Assembly: GCF_018812025.1 (NCBI RefSeq) | Contig: NC_063054.1 | Location: 35,229,396-35,293,395 of the forward strand | From: Megalobrama amblycephala | Lineage: Eukaryota; Chordata; Actinopteri; Cypriniformes; Xenocyprididae | Direction: 5' to 3' | Length of the DNA: 64,000 bases | Shown here: piece after piece, positions 1 through 12,237 of the stretch | Position numbering within the stretch: the stretch's first letter is position 1 | Layout: the number at the start of each line of letters is the position of its first letter | Program-made: the position numbers and the translations under genes | The notes under the pieces: generated by a model | Seen by the model: the letters and a program-made list of their open reading frames with translations, nothing else | What the model was told of the DNA's origin: nothing | The model's database searches: none

Positions 1-664
1 GAGCAATTCTTGAGTTCACGCTTCGAGCACAGTAGGCTATAGCCTAACGGCTGATTGGAGCTTTACTGACATAGCCTGACAACATCTCATCTGACCGCAG
101 TTCACTGTTGTTCAACGGAAGCTCCCCCGTAGTCACCTGTAGCCTACCTTTTCCGCGCTCGTTTGACTTGCGCCTGGCGCTGAGGTCAGAATGCACGTCT
201 GAAAAGTGTCCCGTTTGTTGTGGTCGTAAAGAGACAGTTCTATATAAACACAGCGTTTTACTTGGCGATGTTTTAAAAAATATTTTTATTTTTGGTATTT
301 TTTATGCTCTATTGGTGGTTTGTGGAGTAGCATCACCTGGTTAGACAAATACTGAATTAGAGACGGTGAAAGTGAGTGGGTCCAATATCATTGGTCTTAA
401 AAGGGGGTGGGTCTTGTCCCACCCACATACAATGGTTCCGACGCCCATGTATTTTACGTTTGGTTACTTAGATTTATTTTATAGGCTAGGCCTGTATTAC
501 TGAACACATGAACAAATGCAGCACGTTATTTCATTTGTATCTTTGTTTTATTGTATTTGTCAGTTTGTTTTACTTTGTTTCTTTGTTCATGTTCTTACTG
601 TATCTTAAATAAAGGACCAAAAATGCTGGACACTAATATAAAGCAAAGTTAATTCAGCTCTTTT

Positions 665-737
665 TATATATTATATTATATTATATTATATTATATTATA
701 TTATATTATATTATATTATATTATATTATATTATATA
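665..737. repeat. TATTA-type microsatellite
   Basis: Fourteen or so tandem TATAT/TATTA pentamers run without interruption, bounded by a short TATATA stretch on each side. It is simple sequence and probably length-polymorphic. Confidence 0.9.
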
Positions 738-1228
738 TAAACAAAAAGTACCAATAAAAAAAACGTTAAAGTACCGGATCGATAAGCAGTATCGGTAAGA
801 GTAGTAATACCATTAAAACCTTAACGATACCCAGTGCAGAAAATGATATGACAACAATAAGGTCTAAATGTAACTGACCCCTCTAACAGTACAACTGGCC
901 CCAACTTGGCCCCCCCAGTTGAAATGGTCTAGAACCGCCACTGATTTAAACATCAGTCAAATCTGCATTCAGCATTTATGTAATGTGTATTTAACCAGGA
1001 ACATTGTGTGACAGGGACATAAATTTACATTTGACATATATATAAAAAACTGAGGACTTTGCCTCCTCATTTTAAAACACCACCGCACACCACTGATAAG
1101 CAGTAGGCTTTTAAAGAAAGTAAATTGAATAAAGATAAAAGTAGTAGGAAGAATCAATGAATTCTGAATAATTTACTGCCATTGTGATAATAACATGTAA
1201 TCATGTAATCAATAAAAAAGTAACTTCA

Positions 1229-1434
1229 ACACCGTAAAAAAAGAACTGTTGGTTTAACTTAAAAAAAATAAGTTACCTGGTTGCCTTAAAATTTTGAGTT
1301 CATTGAAATTAAAAAATTGAGTTAATACAACGAAGGCGAAGGTTTAATCAACAGAAACTCAAAATATTATGTTATCTGAACCACGTTGAAAAATGTTGTG
1401 ATAACACAAATCATGAAAATATTTTTTTACAGTG
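1229..1434. mobile_element. Small foldback MITE
   Basis: The ends are inverted and alike: CACCGTAAAAAAA at the left and a T-run followed by TTACAGTGA at the right. The interior is AT-rich with no open frame. This is the shape of a non-autonomous DNA transposon. The family is not assigned. Confidence 0.5.
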
Positions 1435-3117
1435 AAGGAGATTTGAACATCAGTCAAATCTGCATTCATTAGGAGAATTACTTTTATACTGAAAATCAGC
1501 GAAGCCAAGCCTTTGTGGACCTTAGATCTTTCACAAGTGTGATGTCATGCAATTCCATACAGACAGCTGCTCATTTTTATTACTGTATGCTCTCTGGGTG
1601 AAGGGTTGTCTTGTCTGACATCTTCTAACTATCAATACCTAGTAGTGGAGACACTATAGCAGCTGTACACATTTATGAATGTGTCTATATCTAAACAACC
1701 AGCCGATCTGCTCACGCCTTACTTTGGTAATTATCCACCAGATGATGTAGAAAATGGCGGCGATCCAACTGTGTGTCTTTATCAGTGAGAGAGCAGTGCA
1801 TTATGGTCTATCTTTAGCCTGGATTCTCTCTGCCTTTTTTTCCCTTTTCTCCTGCTTTTTTCTCCAGCATACGTTGGCTGTCTGTTTCCTCCCCTGGGCT
1901 GCAGCATCGACGCAGGTCGGCGTCACCGTGTTCTAATTTTACTGCTGTTGATGCTGATGGTGAAGGCAGCGCACCTGCTATTTCTGTCTCTGCCTCTCTC
2001 TGGGGTCTGCCAATTGTATTAATAGACAGGGAATTATTACATACTACGTGATTTTACGTCAGGGCCATAATCTCACTGAGTGGCTGTGTCTGCTGCTGGA
2101 GATACAAAGTGTTTTGTAGTTTTGAGGCTTACTAATGTTTTACATTCTATTTAGTCTTTTGCAATTGCCTCTTTTTTTATATATTGTGCATTTAAAAGTA
2201 TCACTTCAATAGCCACTAACCTAATGGAGAGATAAATCAGGGGAAGAAGCATACGTAGAAAAGGAAATAGATCCTCACGTTCTTAAGGATCAGCAGTCAC
2301 TTATTATGTGTGCAACCGCGATAAGCCTGAAAGGGGAAGGAAGTGACCTAAACGTAATGGCGTGATTGCATCACAGTCTCTTACGCACATGAACAACATT
2401 GTTTCCGCTGAAATTTCTTTAGGCTGCAGTACAATATAAAATGATGCAAACTAATCTGGCCTTTGGTTATAGGTTAAAATGGATATTGACACATTTAGGA
2501 TTTATTCAATGAGTTGATTTGATGTTTATCAGTTCTACTTGCGTCTGAACCAGAGCAGAACACAAAAACACGGTTTAAACATTAATAGGAAATGATCTCG
2601 ATTCCCATTCACCGTTAAGGTGTGGTTTGAAGGGTGTAACTCAATATTAGGCCAAAGTATGACTATGAAAAGATTGTGATATTTAATAGTCTGACAGAGA
2701 TCAGGACAATATTTTAATGTTTTTGGAAGAAATCTCATGTTAATCAAGGCTGTATTTACATGATCCAAAATAAAGTAAACTCAATAATATTGGTTTTCTA
2801 TTTCAATTTTAAAATGTAACTTATTCCTGTGATGGAAAAAATTAATTTTGAAAATAGTTGTGCTGCTTTTTTTTGTGGAAACTGATGCTTTTTGTCATGA
2901 ACAAAGTTCAAAATAACAGCATTTATTTGAACTATAGAACATTATAAAGGTCTTTACTGTCATCAACTAATCAGGAAAAAAAAAAAAAAAATATATATAT
3001 ATAAAATCTTACTGACCCCAAAAGAGTGTGAAACATTGTCAATAAATCGTGTCTGTGATAAAGTATCACACAGTGAGCTCACATCCACACAAGCAAATAA
3101 TTTTTGTACATTTAATA

Positions 3118-3614
3118 TTTATTTTTTCTAGTTTTGCAAACAATTCGCAAGTTCACATTTCAGTACAAAAATAAAAATCCCATAAATTAAAAGAGACTAC
3201 GTTTTCACAGAAAACTTCATACTTGGACATTAGACCATTTAATGCAATGGTTGGGCAGCACACATTTGAGTAAATAAAATTCACACATTCATAAATCAAC
3301 CGTAAAGTCAAAACATATTAGTTCTCTATTGCTCAGAACACACTAATACAACAATTGAAATATAGCACCAGTAAACTCCAAAAAAAAAAAAAAAAAAAAA
3401 ATCTAGATTATTAGTTTAACTTAACATTAACCAGATCATTAATGCAAAATCAGTTAATCCATGCTTATTTTGCTACATTTGGCAGGCATATATGGTTCAG
3501 ATAAATATAGGAAGCAATCGTGATTGCTTGATAGAGTCAGTTCCATAGCCCTGCAATGTCTTTTTATATCAAGTTGTGTGACAGAAATATAAATTCTAAA
3601 AGTCAATAGTGAAT
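3118..3614 (-). other. fosab: fosab 3' UTR with AU-rich pentamers and poly(A) signal
   Basis: On the transcript strand this stretch carries five AUUUA pentamers (plus-strand TAAAT at 3183, 3271, 3292, 3502 and 3590) and an AATAAA signal at 3123-3118. AUUUA-rich 3' UTRs drive rapid decay of c-fos mRNA in mammals. The same role here is inferred. The exact cleavage site was not determined. Confidence 0.6.
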
Positions 3615-5110
<1,496 letters not shown>

Positions 5111-5246
5111 CCTGTCAAAAGTGGAGAAGCTAGAGCTATCCAGCGCTAATATGTCCAGAAAGTTAAAAAGCCTCGGTCTGTTAGTTCCCTGTTCGTATCT
5201 CTGTCGGTATCCAAAGTTTGACTGTCGCTCTCCAGTGCTCGCGAGG

Positions 5247-5254
5247 TTTATATG
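5247..5254 (-). promoter_or_regulatory. fosab: fosab TATA box
   Basis: The minus strand reads CATATAAA, about 140 bases upstream of the fosab ATG. This implies a start site near 5220 and a 5' UTR of about 110 bases. Confidence 0.7.
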
Positions 5255-5266
5255 CAAGTCTGCGAC

Positions 5267-5274
5267 TGACGTCA
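5267..5274 (-). promoter_or_regulatory. fosab: fosab promoter-proximal CRE
   Basis: A perfect palindromic TGACGTCA lies about 20 bases upstream of the TATA box. The mammalian FOS promoter has its main cAMP/calcium response element at about -60, the same place relative to TATA. CREB/ATF binding is inferred. Confidence 0.75.
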
Positions 5275-5480
5275 GAGAGGGCGTTGCCATGGGCTTCCAG
5301 TGATTGCCTAGAAACATAAGCAAAACACGTCTCCGTGAACGCATTAAATGATCGATACTGAATTAATGCAAACGTATAATCTTAATACATAACGAAATGT
5401 TTGCAAAAACGTTCGTAGATTATCATTTTTGAGTGAAAACGGAGTGGAATAGGTGACGTTCCATAGCAGGGTATCCCACG

Positions 5481-5507
5481 ACGTCATTTACCTTATATGG
5501 AAAACAT
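5481..5507 (-). promoter_or_regulatory. fosab: fosab serum response element: ETS site, CArG box and flanking CRE-like site
   Basis: Read on the minus strand the order is an ETS motif CAGGATGT, a CArG box CCATATAAGG (5500-5491), then ATGACGTC. It is roughly 280 bases upstream of the predicted start site. The human FOS promoter has the same order (TCF/ETS site, CArG box, FAP AP-1/CRE-like site) near -300. SRF and Elk-type factors are the expected binders. Confidence 0.8.
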
Positions 5508-5525
5508 CCTGAAGAGGCGGAGTGC

Positions 5526-5534
5526 TGATGGGAA
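5526..5534 (-). promoter_or_regulatory. fosab: Possible sis-inducible (STAT) element upstream of the fosab SRE
   Basis: The minus strand reads TTCCCATCA, one base from the mammalian SIE core TTCCCGTCA, and lies about 25 bases upstream of the CArG box, where the mammalian SIE sits. The motif is short, so the call rests mainly on position. Confidence 0.4.
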
Positions 5535-6310
5535 ACACTCTGTGCAGTGTTAGATACAGCATTATGTAAAGATACTTCGAGAAAGCTTCAGTGTTTTTCA
5601 AAACAAAATAAACTTTTTTTTTTTGTTTACAAATATATTAAATTATATTATCAGTTCTAATGTTACTGTATTATTAGGTCTATAATGTATATCCTAAATA
5701 CAATTGGTTTAGTGACATAAAAACTATTTGAAATACACTTTCAGATATACGCTCACTTGGCATTTAATGTTGTTAGATTTCATACTTTCTGCGAAACACA
5801 CAGAAGACATTCATTGCCTCAGGTTGTGTTCGTACCTTTGAGTAATGTAAGGCGTGTCGAATGAAGGGAGGAGTAACAGATATCCAGTGTGAACTGGCTT
5901 CGCACGTTTAATGAGGGATTCCTTTGTAATAATGCTGAGTTCGCCTCCTAGCTTTGCGTATTGCGTCAACAATAAATAATCAGATGATGTAAGATTTCAA
6001 ACAGTCTAAATGTAGGCCTATACATTTTTAAAAAAACGTGAATATATACATTACGTTATATTATTATTATTATTATTAAAATAAATATTAATATATAGGC
6101 CTACTATATTGTATTAAAATTAAAGTCCAAGCTAATGATTGCCTATAAATTGCGTATATTTAGTCTTGTTTTATTAATGTTCTGCCATGGGCTACGGGTA
6201 AACATGACTGAAGGTAATTTGTTATTGATTAACAAATGAAAACAGCTCTATCAGCGTTCCCATGTGATGTCATATTCTCTGCTCTACTTCTGTGTTCGTG
6301 TTTTGTTTGA

Positions 6311-6380
6311 TCTTCCGCGTTGTCTTGGCGACGCCCCTCCCACTGACGTCACTGCAACCCGAGCCTCTGCAAATGCGCTC
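6311..6380. promoter_or_regulatory. CRE-containing regulatory module between the two fos genes
   Basis: Within 70 bases there is an ETS-like TTCCGC, a GC-box-like GCCCCTCCC and a perfect TGACGTCA (6344-6351). The patch is GC-richer than its surroundings and is not in a recognisable repeat. It lies 1.2 kb upstream of fosab and 1.8 kb upstream of the second fos gene. Its target and activity are inferred. Confidence 0.45.
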
Positions 6381-6650
6381 TTTCAACAACGAAAGTCTTC
6401 TATCAGTATTTAGTGTAAATAAACATAATGCTTTGATTATGTACACTTTAGGTGTAGCGAGAGATTACAGTTTGGAAATGTGGTTGTTTTTAAAGCAAGA
6501 AGTGTTACGAAACGACATTTTTTATCTTCACATATGTTCATATAACTATGCCTTTTAATAATGTTGACTGTTTATTTCGCCATTGCTAGCCTTGTGTGCA
6601 AGTTCATGAGTAAATATCTATTTTTGTAATTATTAATTAGGCGTATTTAG

Positions 6651-6877
6651 TGTAAAAAGTCATGCTAACAGATTTTTTGTGATTTTTTTAACATATTTAA
6701 TAAAAGAAAATATGCTGGAAAAAAAACTCTTTAATGTCCTTGAATAATATTCAAAAGATGATGTAAAAAGTCATGCTAACAGATTTTTTTGTGATTTTTT
6801 TAAACATATTTAATAAAAGAAAATATGCTGAACAAAAAAAAACTCTTTAATGTCCTTGAATAATATTCTAAAGATGA
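6651..6877. repeat. 111-bp tandem duplication
   Basis: Two copies with a period of 111 bases begin with TGTAAAAAGTCATGC at 6651 and at 6762. They differ mainly in the lengths of T and A runs, so the duplication is recent. It is non-coding and sits in the interval between the two fos genes. Confidence 0.85.
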
Positions 6878-7433
6878 TGATGTCATTATGAGTTTGGACA
6901 GAGGACAGGCCGATCATGGGATACTCAAGAAGAAAAATAATAATAATAGGCTATAGTTATTTTATTAAAATAAAAATGTATAAATAAAATGTTGGTGATA
7001 GGCCCATATGACCCTATTCCGTTCATGAGACTCACAGATCAGAAACCAGGGGCGGATCTGCCGGGAAACACTTGGACTGTGGACAGAAGGGAGGCCCCGC
7101 TCACGCGCCCTCATGTGAAAGCAGGATTACCTCATCTAAGCTATGAATAGAGATTTTCACACAGGTTATGGAGAAGAACAACGGCATTTTCTTCCAGTTC
7201 AAGTGATATATGAAGCATAGAAAGCCTTTGATTCTGATAAACAGGTTTAGACAGAATAATAGCTGTCTGCAGACAGTTGTGAAATAGCCAACTTTCATGA
7301 AAAAAACTAAAAACACATACTAAGATATTTTGGGTACTTGGCGAAGATGTCGTCATAAGAATGTCATTGAATTAAGCGTGATATGATAAAAATAGGCTGT
7401 GCCGCAGTAGCGCTGCAGCTAGAGGCTCCACAC

Positions 7434-7451
7434 CGGATATTCCAAATATGG
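7434..7451 (+). promoter_or_regulatory. Second serum response element (ETS plus CArG), upstream of the fos paralogue
   Basis: An ETS motif CCGGAT is followed by a perfect CArG box CCAAATATGG at 7442-7451. ETS next to CArG is the ternary-complex form of the SRE. A CCAAT box (reverse ATTGG, about 7471) follows. The site is about 590 bases upstream of the paralogue's TATA box and 2.3 kb upstream of fosab, so it most likely serves the plus-strand gene. Confidence 0.6.
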
Positions 7452-8028
7452 TCAAGACACGCTGCTCTCTGATTGGCTGCTCACATTAGCGACAGGGTTG
7501 TTGCTGGAGCGCTCTGAGTGGGAGATCCATCATTCTAATTGACAAGGGATACGAAAAATCACAGTTTTTAATAGAAAAGGGCGCGGTTGAAGTATTTTAA
7601 TTGTTATATTCTTTTTTTGGTCATTTTGCATACTCGGTTTATACATTAATGATGTGTCTATTTCTCATAATTATATTCCTGGTGAGACAATCACGCACCC
7701 GCAGATGAACCAAGATGTAAATCTCTATAATGTGCATAAATCATAATCTCACAGAGGAATGCGAAAGATAGGCTGCAAACAAAGCACGTAAAATGACGTA
7801 CTTGTTCATTCATGTGAACGCTGCAGCGTTATAACTTAACAAAACAACCTAACTTTACGCATTACGCACTTTATTTGAACGCATAAAATTTTGAATTAAA
7901 ATGAGCATCATTTTGTGCCAGGGATATTTGCGAAATGCCGTATATATATATTTGGCTCGTGCTTATCTGTCTCCCCTCCGGATCAGTGGTACAGTCTCAC
8001 AGATTTCATTCATAAAAATCTGCCTCAC

Positions 8029-8035
8029 TATAAAG
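8029..8035 (+). promoter_or_regulatory. TATA box of the fos paralogue
   Basis: TATAAAG lies about 150 bases upstream of the ATG at 8182. This spacing mirrors fosab (TATA about 140 bases from the ATG). Confidence 0.55.
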
Positions 8036-8181
8036 AGAAGCAGCGCTGATGGCTGGTGCCTCCTAGCGTAGTAACCTCAATCTAGATTTAAAAAAAAAAA
8101 ACCCTGCAGAATAGCATTTGTTGACATTAGTCACATATTGATCTGGTTCCCAGCATCTCCTGGAGCGATCTAGCAGAAGTG

Positions 8182-10550
8182 ATGCCTAAAAACGCGAGTG
8201 TTTCTCAGGTGTCTGCAGAACAGCTGCTGCACACATCAGCTGCTGAGATGAAGGATACGCAGGTACAATCAATTGCATGTTTACCTAGAATGCAACCTAA
8301 ATAGACTATGTAATTAATGATGTGTGCTTATGTGGTGATCTAATATTTCTTGAAGATTTTTTGATGGAAGTTGTATTAAAATGTAGTTTTTGTGTTATGA
8401 ACAATACATGATGAACACATTTTCATGCTTATTCTCAGAAGACAGGTATTCTGAAGGATGCTGATGCTCCCTTTGTTCCAACGGTCACTGCTGTAGCTTC
8501 AGCTCCAGATCTCAAGTGGATGGTCCTGTCGACTGACATCTCTTCAGTGTCGCCCTGCAGACACGAGAAAACACAGAGCTCATCTCACTCCACAGATGTC
8601 AAACCAGCAAGAAAGACCTTCAATGGCCGGAGAAAGGGGGTGAAAGATCAGGTAAATACATATATATATTATTTTTTAGCTGTTACCTCTAAGCTTAGAA
8701 TTTATATTTGTTTAAATGCAACAGGGCTTTCTGGAGAATTCCACATTCAGCTGGCTGTAGACAACACTTCAACATGTATTTACGTCTGATATATATTGGC
8801 AAGGACAGTGACCTTCCCTGTTTAAATTTTTTTAAAATAAAGGTTCTTTATTGGCATCTATAATTTCATGAAGAACCTTTAACATCCATGGAACCACAAA
8901 AGATTCTTTATAGTGGAAAAAGGTTCTTCAGATTACTAGAATGTTCTATACACTAAGGAAAATTGTTCACTTAAAGGATTAGTTCATTTTAGAATTAAAA
9001 TTTCCTGATAATTTACTCACCCCCATGTCATCCAAAATGTTTATGTCTTTCTTTCTTCATTTGAAAAGAAATTAAGGTTTTTGAAGAAAACATTCCAGGA
9101 TTTTCCTCCATATAGTGGACTATAACGATTACCAACAGGTTGAAGGTCCAAATGTCAGTTTCAGTGCAGCTTCAAAGAGCTCTACACGATACCAGACGAG
9201 GAATAAGGGTCTTACCTAGCGAAATGATCAGTCATTTTCTAAAAAAAAAAAAAAATTTATATACTTTTTAACCACAAATGCTCATCTTGCACATCCTTAT
9301 TCCTCGTCTGGGATCGTGTAGAGCCCTTTGGAACGGCACTGAAACTGACATTTGGACCTTCAACCCACTGAACCCCACTGAAGTCCACTATATGGAGAAA
9401 AATCCTAGAATGTTTTAGTCAAAAAACCTTAATTTCTTTTTTGACTGAAGAAAGAAAGACATAAACATCTTGGATGGCATAGGGGTGAATATATTATCAG
9501 GAAATTTTAATTCCGAAGTGGACTAATACTTCAAAGGTTCCTAAAATTGAATCGATGTGAAAACCTCCTCTTGAAACCTTTATTTTTAGTACATTTTAAA
9601 GTAATTTTGTGTATAATAGCTGTCGCTCAATTATGTATATATCAAACACAGATATATGCAGCATTTGCCATTAAATAAACATACAATCACTAATTTACAA
9701 TATGCATGTAGCAGTGATATATATGCATGTGTTTCTTCATTTCAGCTTTCTCCAGAGGAAGAGGAGAGGAAGAGGATTAGAAGAGAAAGGAATAAACTTG
9801 CAGCCGCCAAGTGTCGAAATCGTCGGCGAGAACTAACCAACAGCCTCCAAGCTGTAAGTTTACAAATAAATCACCATAATCTGCAATCTCCTTCATCCAA
9901 CTCTGAGCATTACATGACCATAATCTGCATATGTCCAGGAAACCGACAGTCTCGAGGAGGACAAAGCAGCTCTGCAGTCTGAGATCGCCAGTCTGTTAAA
10001 GGAGAAAGAACGACTCGAGCTTATCCTTTCTGCTCACAAACCCCACTGTAAACTCACGGAGGAGACGGCAGCGGAGACCGAGGAACATACCCAAGCCCAG
10101 GACGAGCAGACTCAAGCTCCCACCGCCTCCCCAGAACAGGTGCCCACCTCACCTCAGCAGGTCGACCCCACCAGCACTGCGATCTTTGGGGACTCTGACG
10201 TCCTTCTGTGTTCCAGTGCCGAACTGGGTGCCGCTGAGGTGGAACCGTACATCGATATGAGGGATGTGTCCATGGAAGACATTAGCGACGTGATAGACAG
10301 CGGCGATGACATGGATCTGTTAGTGCCAGATATCGACCTCACTAGCTCTCTGGGCCTGAGTGAATGGGAAACCCTGTACATGTCAATGGGGGGCGGGTTA
10401 GAACCTCTCAGCTCGCCTACATGCAGCCCCACCTGTAGCAGCACCAACGCCGTGCCCGTCTTCAGCTTCAGCAATGCAGATGTGGAGAAGCATGACACCG
10501 GCAAAGAGGCCAAACCTAATGCAGCCAAAGAAATCTTGAAGACTTTATGA
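8182..10550 (+). CDS. Second Fos-family bZIP transcription factor (4 exons)
   Basis: Exons are 8182-8262, 8439-8651, 9746-9853 and 9939-10550, all phase 0, giving 337 residues. Exon 3 (residues 99-134, [36 protein letters not shown] in two adjoining blocks of the family) begins and ends exactly as in fosab. Exon 4 continues the zipper ([20 protein letters not shown]) and [10 protein letters not shown]. Exon 2 keeps [17 protein letters not shown]. The C-terminal part echoes the Fos tail ([41 protein letters not shown]) but ends ILKTL. The N-terminus ([16 protein letters not shown]) is unlike c-Fos. No stop or frameshift is present, so the gene looks functional as a Jun partner. I cannot decide whether it is a named fosl gene or an unnamed teleost fos, so no symbol is given. 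Intron 2 carries nested MITEs. Confidence 0.9.
8836..9590. mobile_element. Nested foldback MITEs in intron 2 of the fos paralogue
   Basis: The inner element (about 8971-9534) is a palindrome. Its left arm (AGGATTAGTTCATTTTAG, then a block ending TATAGTGGAC) is repeated inverted on the right (GTCCACTATATGG onward). It splits an older foldback element whose ends, AATAAAGGTTCTTTATTGG at the left and AAACCTTTATTTTTAG at the right, lie on either side. An unsplit relative is at 38.7 kb. Confidence 0.6.
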
Positions 10551-10565
10551 AGGTTCTGGCACATC

Positions 10566-10724
10566 GCTCTTAAAAATAAAGGTTTTAGTTCCCCAAAGAA
10601 CCATTTTTTCTTAGTGTAGAACATTTTAAATTATTTCCACTACATAGAACTGTGAAGGTTCCGTGGATGATAAAGGTTCTTAATGGAACCATAAATGCCA
10701 ATAAAGAACCTTTATTTTTAAGAG
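10566..10724. mobile_element. Foldback element in the fos paralogue 3' UTR
   Basis: CTTAAAAATAAAGGTTTT at the start pairs with AACCTTTATTTTTAAGAG at the end, with further pairing inside. It is the same GGTTCTTTA-type element as in intron 2 and begins 16 bases after the stop codon. In the mRNA it would form a long hairpin. It also contains an AATAAA that could act as an early poly(A) signal. Confidence 0.6.
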
Positions 10725-11183
10725 TGAAATATTCTGAGGAAGAAGGGTGTGAAATATATCTGTCCATGAACCGAAAACCCCTCAGAAAAATGCTTTCATA
10801 AATGAGTCTGACATGTTCAACATTTACAAAAAATATAGTGAATGCTGTGCAGTAGATGTAATGTGATCTTTACATCCAGTGAAGTCACTATAGTCACTGT
10901 TTGTTTCTTCCAGATGTTGACATTGTTGAATATGCTGTTCATCCTGTGAAAGACATGCTATCATGCACTTTTGTACCAGTAGGTACGTGTAACTGTATCA
11001 GTTGATGTGGTGATGTACAGTGCAGTCCGTTACACCGTGTCTAAGTGTGTGACTAACTGTTTTTTGGTATTGTCAAAAAAATGTAATCCTGACCATGGTG
11101 GCAAAATATATATGTATATATCATTATGCATTTATTTATTTTTTGTTCTTTCTGATTCCTTTTCAGTGGTCTGGCATGTTTCT

Positions 11184-11189
11184 AATAAA
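11184..11189 (+). terminator. Likely poly(A) signal of the fos paralogue
   Basis: AATAAA about 635 bases after the stop codon, followed by T/G-rich sequence (GTGTGGGTGTATTTTTTTA). An upstream AATAAA near 10700 is an alternative inside the foldback repeat. Confidence 0.45.
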
Positions 11190-11539
11190 CAAAGAATGAA
11201 TATTACAATTAAAAAGCGTGTGGGTGTATTTTTTTATTTTATTTTTTATCAGAGTGAGGCTTATTTTCTCTTCTGGGTTAAAAAGGCAGAACTGAAACCC
11301 TCTCATTCAAGCGCATTCTTTCATTTGCATGCAATGTCTGCGAGGAAATTCGTTTAGTTTCGGAAAACATTCACCCAAGTTTATTATCTGCACATCATCA
11401 TTATCATCAAGTTTCGCGATCCATCTATTTTTAATGTTTCTGTACAACGAGATTCACCCACAACGATTTGTCGATACTGAGGTTGTAGGTTGTTGTCATG
11501 GTCGGTCGGAACGTTCTCTCTACGCCTGGGACGCAACGT

Positions 11540-11710
11540 AGAGCGTCTGACGTCACTGCGTATTTGCACGCCACGCAGTTTTTTTTTCTCTCTCGGGTTC
11601 ACTTCCGTGTCCATATTTGGTAATAAAAACGACCTGTTGTTCTGTCTCTATGGAAACAGTGGAGTCCTGTTTCACCAATGAATGTTTTCCCGGAAGATCT
11701 AGCAGAGAGA
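11540..11710. promoter_or_regulatory. CRE plus ETS/CArG module, candidate activity-dependent enhancer
   Basis: A perfect CRE TGACGTCA (11548-11555) lies about 55 bases from ACTTCCGT (an ETS site) directly followed by a perfect CArG box CCATATTTGG (11611-11620). A second ETS-like CCCGGAAG follows near 11690. The patch is CpG-containing, unlike the AT-rich flanks, and no repeat is seen in it. In mouse, Fos is controlled by several stimulus-responsive enhancers, at least one downstream of the gene. This patch lies just past the second fos gene and before jdp2. Enhancer function is inferred. A promoter of an unseen transcript is the alternative. Confidence 0.55.
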
Positions 11711-12237
11711 GGAGTGGAGAGGAGCTCTCGGTAGGTTACGGGAACTGTTTTGTTTCGCAAACGTTTTGCAGGAGTTTGTTTTGGTATCCAGCGTACATTT
11801 TAAACATCTAATGCGTTCATATATAACGCGAAACCGTATGTTTGAATAAAATTGCCACTGCTCCGTTGAAAAGTTTTAATAATATCCATGAAGGATAAAT
11901 GAAAACGCTTCTATTTTGCATTCAGTTCTGCAGTTTAATAGACTAGTATTTACAAAAAAACTACAAAAAGTTTAACTGAAAAATTCACTTGGTCTGTGTT
12001 TGACTGACAAACTTACATCATACAATTTAAAAAGTTCAGAATCCTTCAGTATATATACTGAAGGATATATATGTATATACACTGCCCTTCAAAAGTTTGG
12101 AAACACCCCTGGCAAAGTGTGGTTTTGGATGATATCAGCATAAATCCTTGTCATTTTTTGGTGCAAATACATTACAGTCACTTGACATTATCATGAAGAC
12201 CACCAATAAATAATATTACATAATAATGGCAATATAT

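Larger units (their letters stand above)
1..3117. other. Intergenic stretch upstream (left) of the fosab 3' end
   Basis: No gene is recognised here. Open frames are short, lack homology I can name and do not join across plausible splice sites. The stretch holds a TATTA microsatellite (about 665-737), a 29-bp direct repeat (943-971 and 1440-1468, one mismatch), a foldback element ending in ACCGTAAAAAAA / TTTTTTTACAGT (about 1229-1434), and at about 2812-3030 a fragment of the foldback MITE found whole at 12.2 and 55.9 kb. Confidence 0.6.

Noticed and set aside
108..344. 78-codon frame at the left edge
   Set aside because: It opens with TTG, has no recognisable domain and no exon partner.
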